Below, in pieces: positions 54,423 to 64,000 of a DNA stretch of 64,000 nt. Position 1 is the stretch's first letter; each line of letters begins with the position of its first letter. Both the position numbers and the translations under genes were made by a program. The notes under the pieces are model-generated. The model did no database searches. It worked only from the letters and a program-made list of their open reading frames with translations, and was not told where the DNA came from. This DNA comes from Adenophora triphylla var. japonica. Taxonomy: Eukaryota > Streptophyta > Magnoliopsida > Asterales > Campanulaceae. The stretch lies in NCBI GenBank assembly GCA_022495995.1, contig JAFEMH010002574.1, positions 186,001 to 250,000 on the forward strand, written 5' to 3'.

Positions 54423-55547
54423 GGCATTCTCCCTGTAAGAGAATCAGACACCGAGTCTGAAACTTTTATCACCGGGACAGTGGTTGAGTTAAGTGAGTTG
54501 GAAACTTTTTCCACCGAGGAAGAGGAAGAATTTATTTTGGTAATGGCAGAACAAACTATGAATGCTTTTGCCAGGCCTAAGGTCGACACATCGGTGTCAT
54601 GCATAGTGTTGCCCGATGCAGCACTGGCATATGAAATTAAAGGCCAATATTTTAACATGCTCCCTAATTTTCATGGTTTATCTGGTGAGGATGCACTTGC
54701 ATTTTGAGAGAATTCATGTCCACTGTGAGTGGTTTCCCTATTAAGGAGGGGGTTACTTCGAAGCACTTGTGACTGAAGTGTTTTCCATTTGTATTGAAAG
54801 ATAAAGCCAAAAACTTGGCTATTGATACTTCCTCCTCGTAGAATCACCACTTGGGATGCTTTGCATGATGCTTTTCTTACAAAATTTTACCCTTATGATG
54901 CATTGACTAATTTTAGGGTGAAAATTATGGGATTTGCCCAAGAGTCAGGGGAAGCCTTTCACGAGGCATGGGATAGATTTAAAATGTTACAAGTTCAGTG
55001 TCCCCACCATAATTTTCCTGCTTCCATGTTGCATCAAATTTTTTATGGGGCTTTATCCTCTGAATACCAATCAATGGTAGACAATGCAGCAGGAGGTAAT
55101 ACGTACAATTCAGGGTGGCAAGCAGGTCCAAGACATCCCAATTTGCTATGGGGTGGAAATCAGCAGAATATGACCCTCCATCCCCAACCACCTTAGGGGC
55201 CATTTGAGAGGAAGAAAGAGTCTTGGGAAGAGGCCATGGATCAGATGAGAGCAGACCAACATCAAGCAAATAACAACCAAGCTGCTGCAATGAAAAAGTT
55301 GGAGATCCAAATGGGTCAATTGGCTGAAGCACTTCAGGGAGGACAGACGGGTACATTCCCTAGCCAAGGGGAGCAAGCTAAGGCCATCATCACCTTATGG
55401 GGTGGAAAACAAGTAGACAATCAGGTAGTTTCTCCTTCTTCTCCCCCTAAATCCCCTGTTGTTGAGTCCTTGTTGTGGAACCTCCTAATGTTGAAACTGT
55501 GGTTGTTGAGGATGTTGTTTCTGATGATGAGTATACGAATGGATTAG
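54423..55547 (+). pseudogene. Athila-2 gag, remainder
   Basis: After the Copia-C insertion the gag frame resumes GILPVRESDTESETFITGTV and reaches LPNFHGLSGEDALAF, then a TGA at 54705 consistent with loss of one base. ITTWDALHDAFLTKFYPYDA and EAFHEAWDRFKMLQVQCPHH (54840-55010) are the capsid core, matching Athila-1's TTWDQVQEAFLGRFFPHSKT. A later frame (55236-55547) has KKLEIQMGQLAEALQG. Frameshifts and stops make it non-functional. Confidence 0.8.
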
Positions 55548-55617
55548 GGAAATATGTGATTGTTGATACTCCCGTCCCCAAGTCATATGTACCTCCCGTC
55601 CCTTTTCCTGGAAGATT

Positions 55618-56348
55618 TTGAGAAATAAATTGGATCATCAAATGAAAGAGCTAATTGACATGTTTTCAAAAGTAAATATAAATTTGCCTCTTTTGAATGT
55701 GATAAAGAATGTTCCGGCTTATGCAAAATTCTTTAAAGAAGTAAATTCCAGGAAAATTAAGTATGGGAAAGATGATAGATTGTTGATGGGAGAGAGTGCT
55801 AGCGTTGTGGTCAACATAGTCTTCCGCCAAAGATGAAAGATCCCGGGAGTTTTCTAATTTCCATTACTTTGGGGGATTCTAACATGGTGAAGGCTATGTT
55901 AGATCTTGGGGCTAGCATTAATTTGTTGCCTTATTATATGTATCTTGAGTTGGGTTTACCCGAACTAAAACCCACTATTATGGCCCTACAACTTGTCGAT
56001 CGGTCCATTAAAAGACCCTTGGGCATCATAGAGGATGTTTTAGTTCAGGTAGGTTCATTGATTATTCCTATCGATTTTGTGGTTCTTGAGATGCCTAGAA
56101 GTGAAGGTTGTCGCTGTGATTCACCCATATTACTTGGGAGACCTTTCATGGCGACGACCAACATTATTATTAATGTGGGGGATGGAAAACTTTCTAAGAT
56201 TGTAGCTGGTGAAAAAATTGGCATATATGTGTTTGACGCCATGAAACACCCTATGGATGATGACAGTTCTTGTCATTTCATTGATATGGTAGAAGTAAAT
56301 GAGCATTTATGGCATGATAGTAAGAGTGAGATTGTAAAGTGTTTGTGA
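55618..56348 (+). pseudogene. Athila-2 aspartic protease
   Basis: The linker (55618-55836) and protease (55833-56348) are in different frames. The active site is intact: MLDLGASINLLP, with SPILLGRPFMATTNIIINV downstream. It aligns with Athila-1 protease, which has Glu in place of the active Asp. No RT follows. Confidence 0.8.
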
Positions 56349-58346
56349 ATGATGGTGAGAAATCTAGGGATAGTGCGGGTTCTCACTTGTGTGCCGTGAA
56401 AAACAAGGCCGACAATCTTGGTTCTTGTGATGGCCCGTATCACCCCTTAGGTCGATCCCAAAAGGGGTCGGTGTCCCCATTAAAATCTTTCTTCCCTCTA
56501 AAATCTAATAATGAGGACTCATGTGCTAATGTGGAAGAGTGTTATTTTCTTGATATTTCTGATACTTTCTTTGCTAAGATGTGTGTTCAGGATAACATCT
56601 CTTAAGATTTTGTGGAGGAAGATGAGGTGAATGATTATGATAAGACTAAGGCTGAGAATGATTTTGGGGGAAAGGCCCAAGAAAAATAAAATGATGAAAA
56701 AGAAAAAGGGCAAGAAAAAGGTTCAGAAAATCCCTTGGGCTCCACCCGAGCTTATAACAAAGGGTGAATTTTTGTGGAAAGTTCTGGACGTTTGTGCCCG
56801 CGAATGTGCGAGGTGGGCCAAGGGAAGGAAAGCCAAGGCCAAAGATAATGTGGCCACCTCAAATCCCATTTAGTTGGGAGCAACGATTGGGCTAACGACC
56901 TTAACGAAATGAGCTAATTGGATGGCAACCCAAGTTGGTACATTTTAATTGCTTTATTTATTTGCTTTGTTGTGTCGTATCTCCTTTGAACCCAAGGCAT
57001 GTTTTTGTTCTCTTTGCTATGAGGACATAGCATGTTTTGAGTTTGGGGGTAGATATCTTTCCAAGTCAATTTTTATGAAAAATTTGAAAATTTTGTTCTC
57101 TTTATATGTTAGGAAGTTGGCCAACGTCCGTGATGATTTGAGGGTTTTTGATTGAGTTTTGCTAGTTTGTGCCAATTTGAATTTGTTTTTTAGAATTGCA
57201 TTAATACATGTAAAACACAATTGCACCACCATTCACTTCCATCATATTTCTTGATCATGGTCATTAATTTAGGTTTCCTTTATGGGTTCACTTTGACATT
57301 CTCGGGGTTCTTAGAATATGGTTGCAGGCTTGTCAATAACAAATCAATAGATTACTTGATATTTATGGCTTTTATTTCTTTGACAACCTTCTTGTGAGCC
57401 TTCGACTTTCTCATCACTGTTTATATTTGAATTGTCGCTTGATCCCTTTTTTAGCCTTTTTAGAAACTAGACCACCATTCGCCTTCATTTGATGCCTACT
57501 CCCTAACCCTTGACACCTAGAATAGGTTTATCCTACCTTTGCAAGAATGTGGAATTAGAAAAGAATGGGTCACATGGGAGTTACATTGGAAATTTAAGGG
57601 AATGAGTGAGGAAGGTCAAAAGTTGGGAATATGATGTATATTGTATAAAGGGGGGCAAGAACAAAAAATATATATATAAAAAAAAGAAACAGCTTGCCCC
57701 CTAATTTTGTGAAGTATGTTTGATAAGTGACCTATATTGAGTGAGGGAATGCTTTCAACCCCACATGTATAAAGTATGACAAAGTCAAGTTTGGGAGTTG
57801 AAGCATTGGGGAAATAAAGGTGAACGGAAAACTGAAATTCCGGAAGAAGTAGCATGCAATTGAAGACTTTTAGTTCCACATTCTTGTGTTTGTATGTCCA
57901 TTCCTTCGTTTGTACCCGTGAACCTATCCCCACAATTGTTGTGGGCTTAACCTAAAGCCATAATTCGTGTTCAATATTGAGTAATCGGGTTGACAAGTGC
58001 GTAATCGTGCATATGAGTATCCTTGTAAATTGTATTGTTATCTGTGATGTAGGGCATGTTTTAGTGAACCCATAAACAATCTTTTCTTAGTGATCATGAT
58101 CTCCCATATTTCATTCATCATTCAGGTCGAGGTGGAAAATTGTGGGTTAGATGCATTAATGTAATTGTAATTGCATATTCTTATAGGCACTTGTTTAGCA
58201 TATTTTGTGAGAATCTGAGACTTGTTTGGCCGGCAACCTTGTATGTATTGAGAACATATCAAAAATATTTTATGTTGATTGTTTTTATTTGTTAGGGTAG
58301 TTTTGTTTTTATTTAGTTTTGTTTTTACTCGAGGACGAGCAAAAGA
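56349..58346 (+). other. Athila-2 region after protease, pol deleted
   Basis: Short frames (56339-56605, 56631-56873) continue the post-protease linker. Near 56915-56935 the segment GATGGCAACCCAAGTTGG matches what normally follows the end of Athila pol, so RT, RNase H and integrase have been removed between them. The rest is AT-rich and non-coding. Confidence 0.65.
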
Positions 58347-58360
58347 TGAGTTTGGGGGTA
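58347..58360 (+). other. Polypurine tract of Athila-2
   Basis: GAGTTTGGGGGTA just before the LTR start TTTGATGG is the standard Athila arrangement. Confidence 0.8.
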
Positions 58361-58839
58361 TTTGATGGATGTGGTTTTACCCATCCAAAAAATATGTTCC
58401 TAGCTTATTTTCTGTTCGAAACCTTGGAAATTTAATGTGTATTTTAGTGTTTTGATAGTTCGGGGGTCGATGTGCAACAATGCTGAAAATATAAGATTGG
58501 TGCCTACTTTGGAAGTTTTGGGACCAAATTGCAATTCTGGAAAATTTGGGAGGAATTTGAGATTATAAAGTTCAGGGGAAAAAGTGAAAATATAAAAGTT
58601 CAAGGACTAAGTGAAAGTCTGAAAAGTATAGTGATCAAAGTGTGATGGTACAATTGTTGCGAAACGAATCCAAACCAAGGCAAGACAGGCTGGGCCAAGG
58701 CAAAGCAAGTGGCCGGCCAAAGGAAGGAGCTGGCCAAGGCAGTGGCTGACCAAGGGAAGAACTGGCCAAGGAATAAAGAGAAAGTTGGCAAGGGCGGTCG
58801 CTGAAGCTGGTTTTGAACATAACAACTTGGATCAGTTGG

Positions 58840-58898
58840 CACGACTCGTGATCATGAGTCAGGGAAGAGCACGACTCGTGCTTGAAGGAACGACTCGT
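58840..58898 (+). promoter_or_regulatory. Athila-2 tags, 3' LTR
   Basis: CACGACTCGTG occurs at 58840-58850 and 58870-58880, the latter within the perfect palindrome GCACGACTCGTGC. ACGACTCGT is at 58890-58898. The 5' LTR's 18-base palindrome appears here with one C-to-T change. Confidence 0.75.
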
Positions 58899-59011
58899 GT
58901 CAGAGGCAGATTGCGTGCAAATTCCGGCGTATTGGGTCAGATTGCTTACGAACTGGGCCTGGTCTGGGCTGGATTGCACGACTGTTTCACATGCTGGTGA
59001 CCTAGCTATTT

Positions 59012-59018
59012 TATAAAT
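59012..59018 (+). promoter_or_regulatory. TATA box, Athila-2 3' LTR
   Basis: TATAAAT in TTTTATAAATGGAGG. Confidence 0.7.
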
Positions 59019-59833
59019 GGAGGACTTAGTTTTTTAGGGGGGATTTACTGTTGCCAGGAAAAAAAGCATAGAACATTCCATTGTTTTATTTTTATTACGA
59101 TTCGAAGTCCAGGATTTTATGTATTGTTATTCATATTTGGTGATTTTGATCATGAATATGAGTAGCTAATTTCTCTTTCTCATGGATTGGATATAGTAGT
59201 TGTCAAATTTCTATGCTAGATCTATTTTAATTCTTCCAAACTTTCTCGTTCTTATTTGATGAAATATATATCATTCAATTTATTTGGTTTAGATTGTTGC
59301 ACTAGCGTGGACAATTTATATTAAGATCACTATTTCATTAATTAGGATTAATTGTTGACCTAGCGGAATTCAAGAAAACCTAGACTCATGCATTTCTTAT
59401 TTGCTTAATGAATTTCTTGAATATTGTTTTGACCTAGCAGAATTTACAATGCGATAGAAATATTAGGGTTGCAATTCAAACATCAAACATCCCAACCCTT
59501 AGTCGAGTGAAAGAGTCTTTGAATGAGATTGTTATTTTTATCATCAAATAAACACTAGCATAGAAGAAGACAACTATGAGATCCAATCCGTGAATTCTTC
59601 TAATCTGGTTAAATCCTTGTTATTTGTTTGCTTGTTTTCTTCAGTTTTAGTAATTTTGTTTATTGCTTTAGTAGTTTAAATAATCAATCAAAACAAAAAC
59701 CTTTGGTTACTTTCTGCATTAATTAAATCAACTTGTTGAACACGCGAGTCTCTGTGGTTCGACCCTTACTTGTACTGCTACTTCGATAACTTGTACTTGA
59801 AAGGTTTATTACCCAGTGGAATTTTATCCATCT

Positions 59834-60139
59834 TAGTGTTAAAAGGTAACAATGCTAGTATTAAAGAGTGACATTTTAGTGTTTATAAATGCAAGGTGAT
59901 GTTAATAAGTTCTAATTATTTTAAAAAATGACATTGCGTGTTTTAAAAGAAGCTGATTTCACTTATTTATGAAAATGTCACCTCGCATTTTTGGCGTGGA
60001 ATCGTCCTCCAATAACGATGCCAAACCTCCCGCTATTTTGGCGATGTGCTGAACATGCGTCAAGTTTGGCACATGTAATTCTCAGCGCTATCTTCTTCTT
60101 CCATTTTTTTTTGAATATCATGTTCTATTCTATGAGTGT
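59834..60139. other. Flank between Athila-2 and Copia-D
   Basis: AT-rich DNA with short GCTAGTATTAAA-like repeats; no gene seen. It starts with TAGTG, the probable right target duplication of Athila-2, and is likely continuous with 40041-41481. Confidence 0.4.
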
Positions 60140-60368
60140 TGTTAGTCAAATATATGTATAGCTTATGAATTGCTTAATCCCAATCATTAAATCATTATTG
60201 AGGACCCCTAATTTAACTAGACTAATTAGAATTTTGTATATACCCTTAGGATCTCATTAGTGCTAGTGCTTGTGTTTTATACTTATATTTTCTCAAAGAT
60301 TGAAGACTTGAAGACCTTGAGTTTTTTCAAAGATGATATTGATTTACTTGTTCAACCTGTCAAGGCCT

Positions 60369-60443
60369 CAACCGGTTGCATCCCTTAACCGTCATGCCCT
60401 TAGCCGTTCAACCACTCAACTAGTTGGGTCAGTCAACCGGTTA
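60369..60443 (+). promoter_or_regulatory. Copia-D palindromic tags
   Basis: CAACCGGTTG (60369-60378) and CAACTAGTTG (60417-60426) are perfect 10-base palindromes, and CAACCGGTTA (60434-60443) is one base off. TTAACCG and AGCCGTTCAAC lie between. They share the AACCG core with the GCGGTT tag of the SIRE element. Further ACCGGTTA and CGGTTTA copies occur downstream near 61280 and 61445. Confidence 0.65.
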
Positions 60444-60773
60444 TGCTCCTCAGTTGCTTCAATCAGTCAAGCTTCTTCAACAAGTTTCCATCAGTTGACC
60501 CAGCATTAATTGCTCTCACCTACTTAGCCTATTACTTAGCTAAAGTTGGTAGAACAGTTGCTATGAAAACTTTGTTGCCGCCTTATCAGTAACTAATTCA
60601 AGTAATGTTCAAGTTACCAGTACTCACAACAATTTCTTTACCCAGTGGAAAATTCAAATATGGTTGTACTTCAAATCTCAAGCATTCAATGTAGAAGATA
60701 TTCTCATTTAATGCTTGTCAGACCAAGTCATCCTTTCAACCCCTTTAAAGACAACAGCTCCATTTGAATACAC

Positions 60774-60781
60774 TATAAATA
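60774..60781 (+). promoter_or_regulatory. TATA box of Copia-D LTR
   Basis: TATAAATA in CACTATAAATACC. Confidence 0.7.
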
Positions 60782-61556
60782 CCTTCCTTACAGCATTGAA
60801 GAGGGTTAGTACATTGAAGACTTTGAGAGTGAGATTGTCAAGAACTCCAAGTGCTCAAGCATTGAAGTTCAAGAAAATCATTCCTTATATTCACTAGATC
60901 ATTTATTAGGACAAACACTGTGCACACTCAATCAATTCTTGTAAGTGTTCCCCAACAAGATTATGTCTGGAACACATTGATTGATAACACTACACACCCA
61001 AGAGAAATCAGTTCAATTTGTGAACACATCTCTTGAAAAGACCTGGTCAAACTTGTATCACGATCCTTTAGTGATCACTTTTTTAGGCAGCTTTAAATCA
61101 TAAAGCTTGCAACTTGTAATAGACTAGTGGCATTAATAGAGCACCTTTTCACAAATCCAAGTTTTGATCAAACTTGGTAGAAGACGTAGCAGTTATTTAA
61201 CACTGTGAACCTCTCCAAATAACTGTGTCTCTTTTGTTTGTGTTTGCTCATTTTATCTTGTCTTGTAACTGGTTGAACTCTATCACCGGTTACAACCCTT
61301 TGAATATTTAACTGATTTGTTTTGTGCTTTCTATTGGAATATAATTTGTATGATCTTTTAACTTACCTGAAAATCATCTTAATTAACCGATCATTTGTGT
61401 GAGCAAACTAGTAACATTTTATCCGTTGCGTAACTGGTTAAAATCGGTTTAGGCTTTGATAAGTTACTTGGATATTTTAGAAAGGTTTTCGAAAGAAGTT
61501 TAATCAGGCTATTCACCCCCCTCTAGCCTGTTTTCCTACCAATTGGACCTAACAAT

Positions 61557-61568
61557 TGGTATCAGAGC
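61557..61568 (+). other. Primer binding site of Copia-D
   Basis: TGGTATCAGAGC, an exact initiator-Met tRNA complement, lies two bases after the LTR end. Confidence 0.95.
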
Positions 61569-61623
61569 TTTCAATTTTTAAAAAATATTTTTCCAAGCTT
61601 CACATCTTGAATTGTTGATTTCA

Positions 61624-61737
61624 ATGGCAGGAAAACTCATGCAAACGTGGAACATGAAAACGATACCCATGTTAAACGAAAATCAATTTCCAGTATGGAA
61701 AAACAGAATCATGCGGTACATGGATTCAATTGATGAC
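61624..61737 (+). pseudogene. Copia-D gag, first 38 codons
   Basis: The ATG at 61624 reads MAGKLMQTWNMKTIPMLNEN and FPVWKNRIMRYMDSIDD, the usual Copia gag start with a W-K-x-R/x-M motif. At 61738 it is cut by the end of the Tat-C LTR. No downstream part is in the window. Confidence 0.8.
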
Positions 61738-62432
61738 TGTAGCGATGCGTGAATTTTTACATCTTTGAGTCGCCACTTATTATTTATTTAGGAAAACAAT
61801 AAGAAAAACCTTTTTGATTTTAAAAGAGATTTGAGGGTTCGGGGGTTAAGTTATGGAATGGAAAGGTCGAGGAGCACCCATTCCACCCAATCTGGAGATC
61901 GGTCTTGCCAATTGAATATTATCAATCTTTTTAATTAATAAATAAGAACAAGCAAACCCTAATCAATTTCTGGATTAGGAATGTCGGATTGCATGCTTAG
62001 AGATCTCCTTCATCGATTGAAGGGACTCTAGGCTAATCCTTTTGATGGGATTACACCACTCTAAAAGCCAATAGAGAGAGATTGAGAAGAAGAGAGTAAA
62101 AGTATAGGAATTTACCTAGGGTTTAGGGAGTATTTGATATAGAACGTGGTTCTAAGATGTCTTCTCGATCGAGAAGCGATTTGGGCAGAGTTTTGACTCA
62201 ATATGAGAGTCAAATCATGATGCGGACAGAGCTTCGCCTCAATCCTTGATTCGGGCTTTGATGTTTGTTGATCAACGAGGTTGATAAACAAATTTTAGGT
62301 GATTTTAGGGTGATTTTGTAGGAATCTTTCAGAGAGAGAAACCAACAAAATGTGTGTGTTATGTGTTTTTGATCGTGGATCAGGGACCCTTCAATCTAAA
62401 ACTGTTAGGCTGAAATACTGAAAGTCATCAGG

Positions 62433-62440
62433 TATTTATA
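62433..62440 (-). promoter_or_regulatory. TATA box of Tat-C LTR
   Basis: On the - strand TATAAATA in ACCTATAAATACC, about 150 bases downstream of the tags. Confidence 0.75.
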
Positions 62441-62590
62441 GGTGTTGGAGAGGTGTTAAGGATGAGATCAAACACCTTGTGAAGGTTCCAGAACTCAAAT
62501 ATGATTGGAGAACCGGATGGGATAAGATTTTATCAAGAAAAGAGTTTGAAACGAAGAAGGATTGTGATTCTGCACATCCTGTCGAGGGGT

Positions 62591-62625
62591 TGTCTCGCGC
62601 GAGACACGCTTTTCAGCGCGAGATA
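62591..62625 (-). promoter_or_regulatory. Tat-C tags upstream of TATA
   Basis: TGTCTCGCGCGAGACA (62591-62606) is a perfect 16-base palindrome with three CpGs. AGCGCGAGATA (62615-62625) is a partial second copy. Confidence 0.75.
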
Positions 62626-62809
62626 ACTAGTCATTTGACTATTTTATCCTCTTAAGTTTATTCCATTAGTTAGTTAGGTCCAAAACTAACGATGTTAGTT
62701 AGAAACTTAACGAAACATGACGAAACTGATATGATTTCATCAAAACATAAAAGAGAGACGAAGAGTAGTGTAATCATGTAATTATTGGTTCAGAATGGGG
62801 TGTCTACAG

Positions 62810-62821
62810 AGCCCCTCGGCG
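62810..62821 (-). other. Polypurine tract of Tat-C
   Basis: On the - strand GCCGAGGGGCTC followed by TGTAG is identical to the Tat-A tract. Confidence 0.75.
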
Positions 62822-63100
62822 ACAAGACTTATGGAAGAAGTCATGTCGTCGATAGAAAAGACATCATTCTGAATATTGGGATGGTCGTGCCGCACGGCTG
62901 CCTACGTATCTCTAAGAGAGAATCAGACCAAATGTAGTTCGACTCCAAAACACTAAAAAGGCTATTTTAGGTATTTTGAAAAGCATTTTTTTTTGAAAAT
63001 CGAAGAGGTATTTTTTTTTTTGAAAAGCTAAAATTCTACTGAGGAATCAAAAGACTTGACCCAATCCTGATGATACCCGGTTTGTTGATGAAGTTACTGA
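62822..63100. other. Tat-C spacer
   Basis: It lies between the polypurine tract and the minisatellite and includes two T-rich runs. No gene seen. Confidence 0.4.
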
Positions 63101-63119
63101 AGTGTGCCGCCCGAGGTTA

Positions 63120-63545
63120 CTGACGTTGCCATTGTTGCCGAGGTCATGGACTTTGTTGTCATTGACGAGGTCATGGACTTTGAAGTTTACTGCGGTCGCA
63201 GACTTTGTTGATGTTGCCGAGGTCACGGACTTTGAAGTTTGCTGCCGTCACAGACTTTGAAGTTGTTGCCGAGGTCACGAACTTGAAGGTTGCTGCCATC
63301 ACAGACTTTGTTGGTGTTACCGAGGTCACGGACTTGAAGTTGCTGCCATCACAGACTTTTTTTGATATTGCCGAGGTCACGGACTTGAAGTTTGCTGCCA
63401 TCACAGACTTTGTAGTTGTTGCCGAGGTCACGGACTTGAAGTTTGTTGCCATCACATACTTTGTTGATGCTCCACTCGAGGTCACAAGTGTCATTGTTGT
63501 TGCCAAGGTCATGGACTTGAAGCTGTTGGTTGAGATGGAGGTTCT
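63120..63545. repeat. Tat-C minisatellite, about nine units of 45-48 bp
   Basis: The unit carries GTTGCCGAGGTCACGGACTT then GAAGTTTGCTGCC and ATCACAGACTTTG. Two opposing open frames (63171-63641 and 63205-63564) translate the repeat only. It corresponds to the arrays of Tat-A and Tat-B in position but not in sequence. Confidence 0.85.
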
Positions 63546-64000
63546 GTCGGGCCCTGTAATGTAAGGATATATGTATGCTGGTCTCGGATGGACCCTCATG
63601 ATTCTTACCCTTCTGTACCTGTCAGCACATAAAGATTCCAAGTAGATTTTTCCAGATTTTAGTTGTTTAACTGGACTTACGTGGTGGTGCTCACGTCTGT
63701 TTGTGCAAATGGCCGATCGGACATTTTGGTGGTGAGTTTATGTATGAGTATATGGTATATGGAAATGTAGGGACATTTGTATGGATGTATATTTGAGATG
63801 GGTGAATTTTATGAGTGAACTTGTGTTTGACAAGTTGGGACCAAATCAGGTTTTGCAGAATCTGTTGCTAGTCAGCAAGGCTGAATTTCAATGAGTACAT
63901 CTAGGCCTGTTGAGAATCTTCATTCTTACTTCTCCTTTGAATCGTGTCTCTAGGAGGCAAACGACTACAAATCTGTCGACTGTCGTAATGGCTCTATGTC
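63546..64000. other. Tat-C internal region at window edge
   Basis: No ORF or motif I can name. By analogy it lies between the minisatellite and the accessory gene. Confidence 0.4.

Larger units (their letters stand above)
41482..59833 (+). mobile_element. Athila-type Ty3/Gypsy element 2, gag-protease only, with nested LINE and Copia
   Basis: Both LTRs (TGATRGATGTGG ... CATC[A/T]), an Asp-tRNA-type primer site and a GAGTTTGGGGGTA polypurine tract are present. Inside are only gag and protease; RT, RNase H and integrase are absent. Without the LINE (3.3 kb) and Copia-C (8.0 kb) it would be about 7 kb. It is a non-autonomous Athila derivative that would need polymerase and integrase from a relative. 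Confidence 0.85.
58363..59833 (+). repeat. 3' LTR of Athila-2 (1471 bp)
   Basis: It matches the 5' LTR throughout. It carries tags at 58840-58898 and a TATA box at 59012-59018. Its end reads CCATCT where the 5' LTR has TCATCA. Confidence 0.85.
60140..61554 (+). repeat. 5' LTR of Copia-D (SIRE-like)
   Basis: The end GGACCTAACA is followed two bases later by an initiator-Met primer site, so the right boundary is firm. The left boundary is a guess at TGTTAGTC (60140), the nearest match to the inverted terminus. A TATA box is at 60774-60781 and palindromic tags lie upstream. Confidence 0.6.
61738..62809 (-). repeat. 3' LTR of Tat-C (1072 bp)
   Basis: It starts TGTAGACACC after the polypurine tract and ends GCATCGCTACA against the Copia-D gag; TGTAG and CTACA are inverted termini. 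It contains AGTGGCGACTC (near 61770), as in the Tat-A and Tat-B LTR ends, a TATA box and tags. Confidence 0.75.
61738..64000 (-). mobile_element. Tat/Ogre-type Ty3/Gypsy element C, 3' end, sense on -
   Basis: On the - strand, from the right edge, there are minisatellite repeats, a GCCGAGGGGCTC polypurine tract and an LTR running TGTAG ... CTACA into the interrupted Copia-D gag. The arrangement equals that of Tat-A and Tat-B in mirror image. Any antisense accessory gene would lie beyond the right edge and point rightwards. Confidence 0.75.

Noticed and set aside
60369..60443. Simple restriction-site clustering or a MITE end at CAACCGGTTG
   Set aside because: No terminal inverted repeats or target duplication surround it; it lies inside a Copia LTR upstream of the TATA box.
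63171..63641. Overlapping ORFs on both strands rich in VTSATT / VAEVTDL
   Set aside because: Both frames stay open only because the 45-48 bp repeat lacks stops; no sign of a real protein.

Overview
This window is plant nuclear DNA, almost certainly from a eudicot, and it is a block of nested transposable elements. I found no ordinary host gene. The evidence for a plant is the set of lineages present: Ty3/Gypsy Athila and Tat/Ogre elements (Tat shown by a second, archaeal-type RNase H), Ty1/Copia SIRE and other Copia elements with initiator-Met tRNA primer sites, an RTE-type LINE with a TTG tail, plant mobile domain (PMD) and DUF7745-like accessory genes, and a fragment of chloroplast rbcL. 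Nearly every coding region carries stops or frameshifts.

Layout: (1) 1-4104, the 3' end of Tat element A, with an antisense accessory ORF, minisatellites, polypurine tract and LTR. (2) 4105-12104, Athila-1, cut in gag by Tat-A and ending in its 3' LTR. (3) 12105-40040, Tat element B: protease, RT, RNase H, second RNase H and integrase on +, then two antisense accessory genes (DUF7745-like and an intron-bearing PMD gene), minisatellites and LTR. (4) 18202-32496, a 14.3-kb SIRE-type Copia on the - strand inside Tat-B's DUF7745-like gene, with a perfect 5-bp target duplication. (5) 40041-41481 and 59834-60139, non-LTR flanking DNA that may hold the start of a FAR1/MULE-like gene. (6) 41482-59833, Athila-2, a gag-protease-only element carrying an RTE LINE in its left LTR (41585-44916) and a decayed Copia (Copia-C, 46411-54417) in gag codon 23. 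(7) 60140-61737, the LTR and first gag codons of Copia-D, cut by (8) Tat-C, a - strand Tat 3' end running off the right edge.

The most interesting pattern cuts across these families. Each LTR promoter carries, upstream of its TATA box, several copies of a short, family-specific, usually CpG-centred (near-)palindromic tag: TGTCACGCGACA in Tat-A, TCCGCACGGA in Tat-B, TGTCTCGCGCGAGACA in Tat-C, GAGCGGCCGTGCA in Athila-1, CACGACTCGTG in Athila-2, GTCGTGCGAC in Copia-C, GCGGTT in SIRE and CAACCGGTTG in Copia-D. In the three elements with a visible accessory gene (Tat-A, Tat-B, SIRE) the same tag recurs in front of that gene. The SIRE accessory gene also has its own TATA box and a clean intron. This resembles in outline the VANC anti-silencing system of Arabidopsis VANDAL elements, where an accessory protein recognises a short motif repeated in its own element. 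That parallel is inference; the tag positions are read directly.

All motif counts and boundaries were made by eye. Lineage names rest on protein motifs and primer sites; no database search was run.
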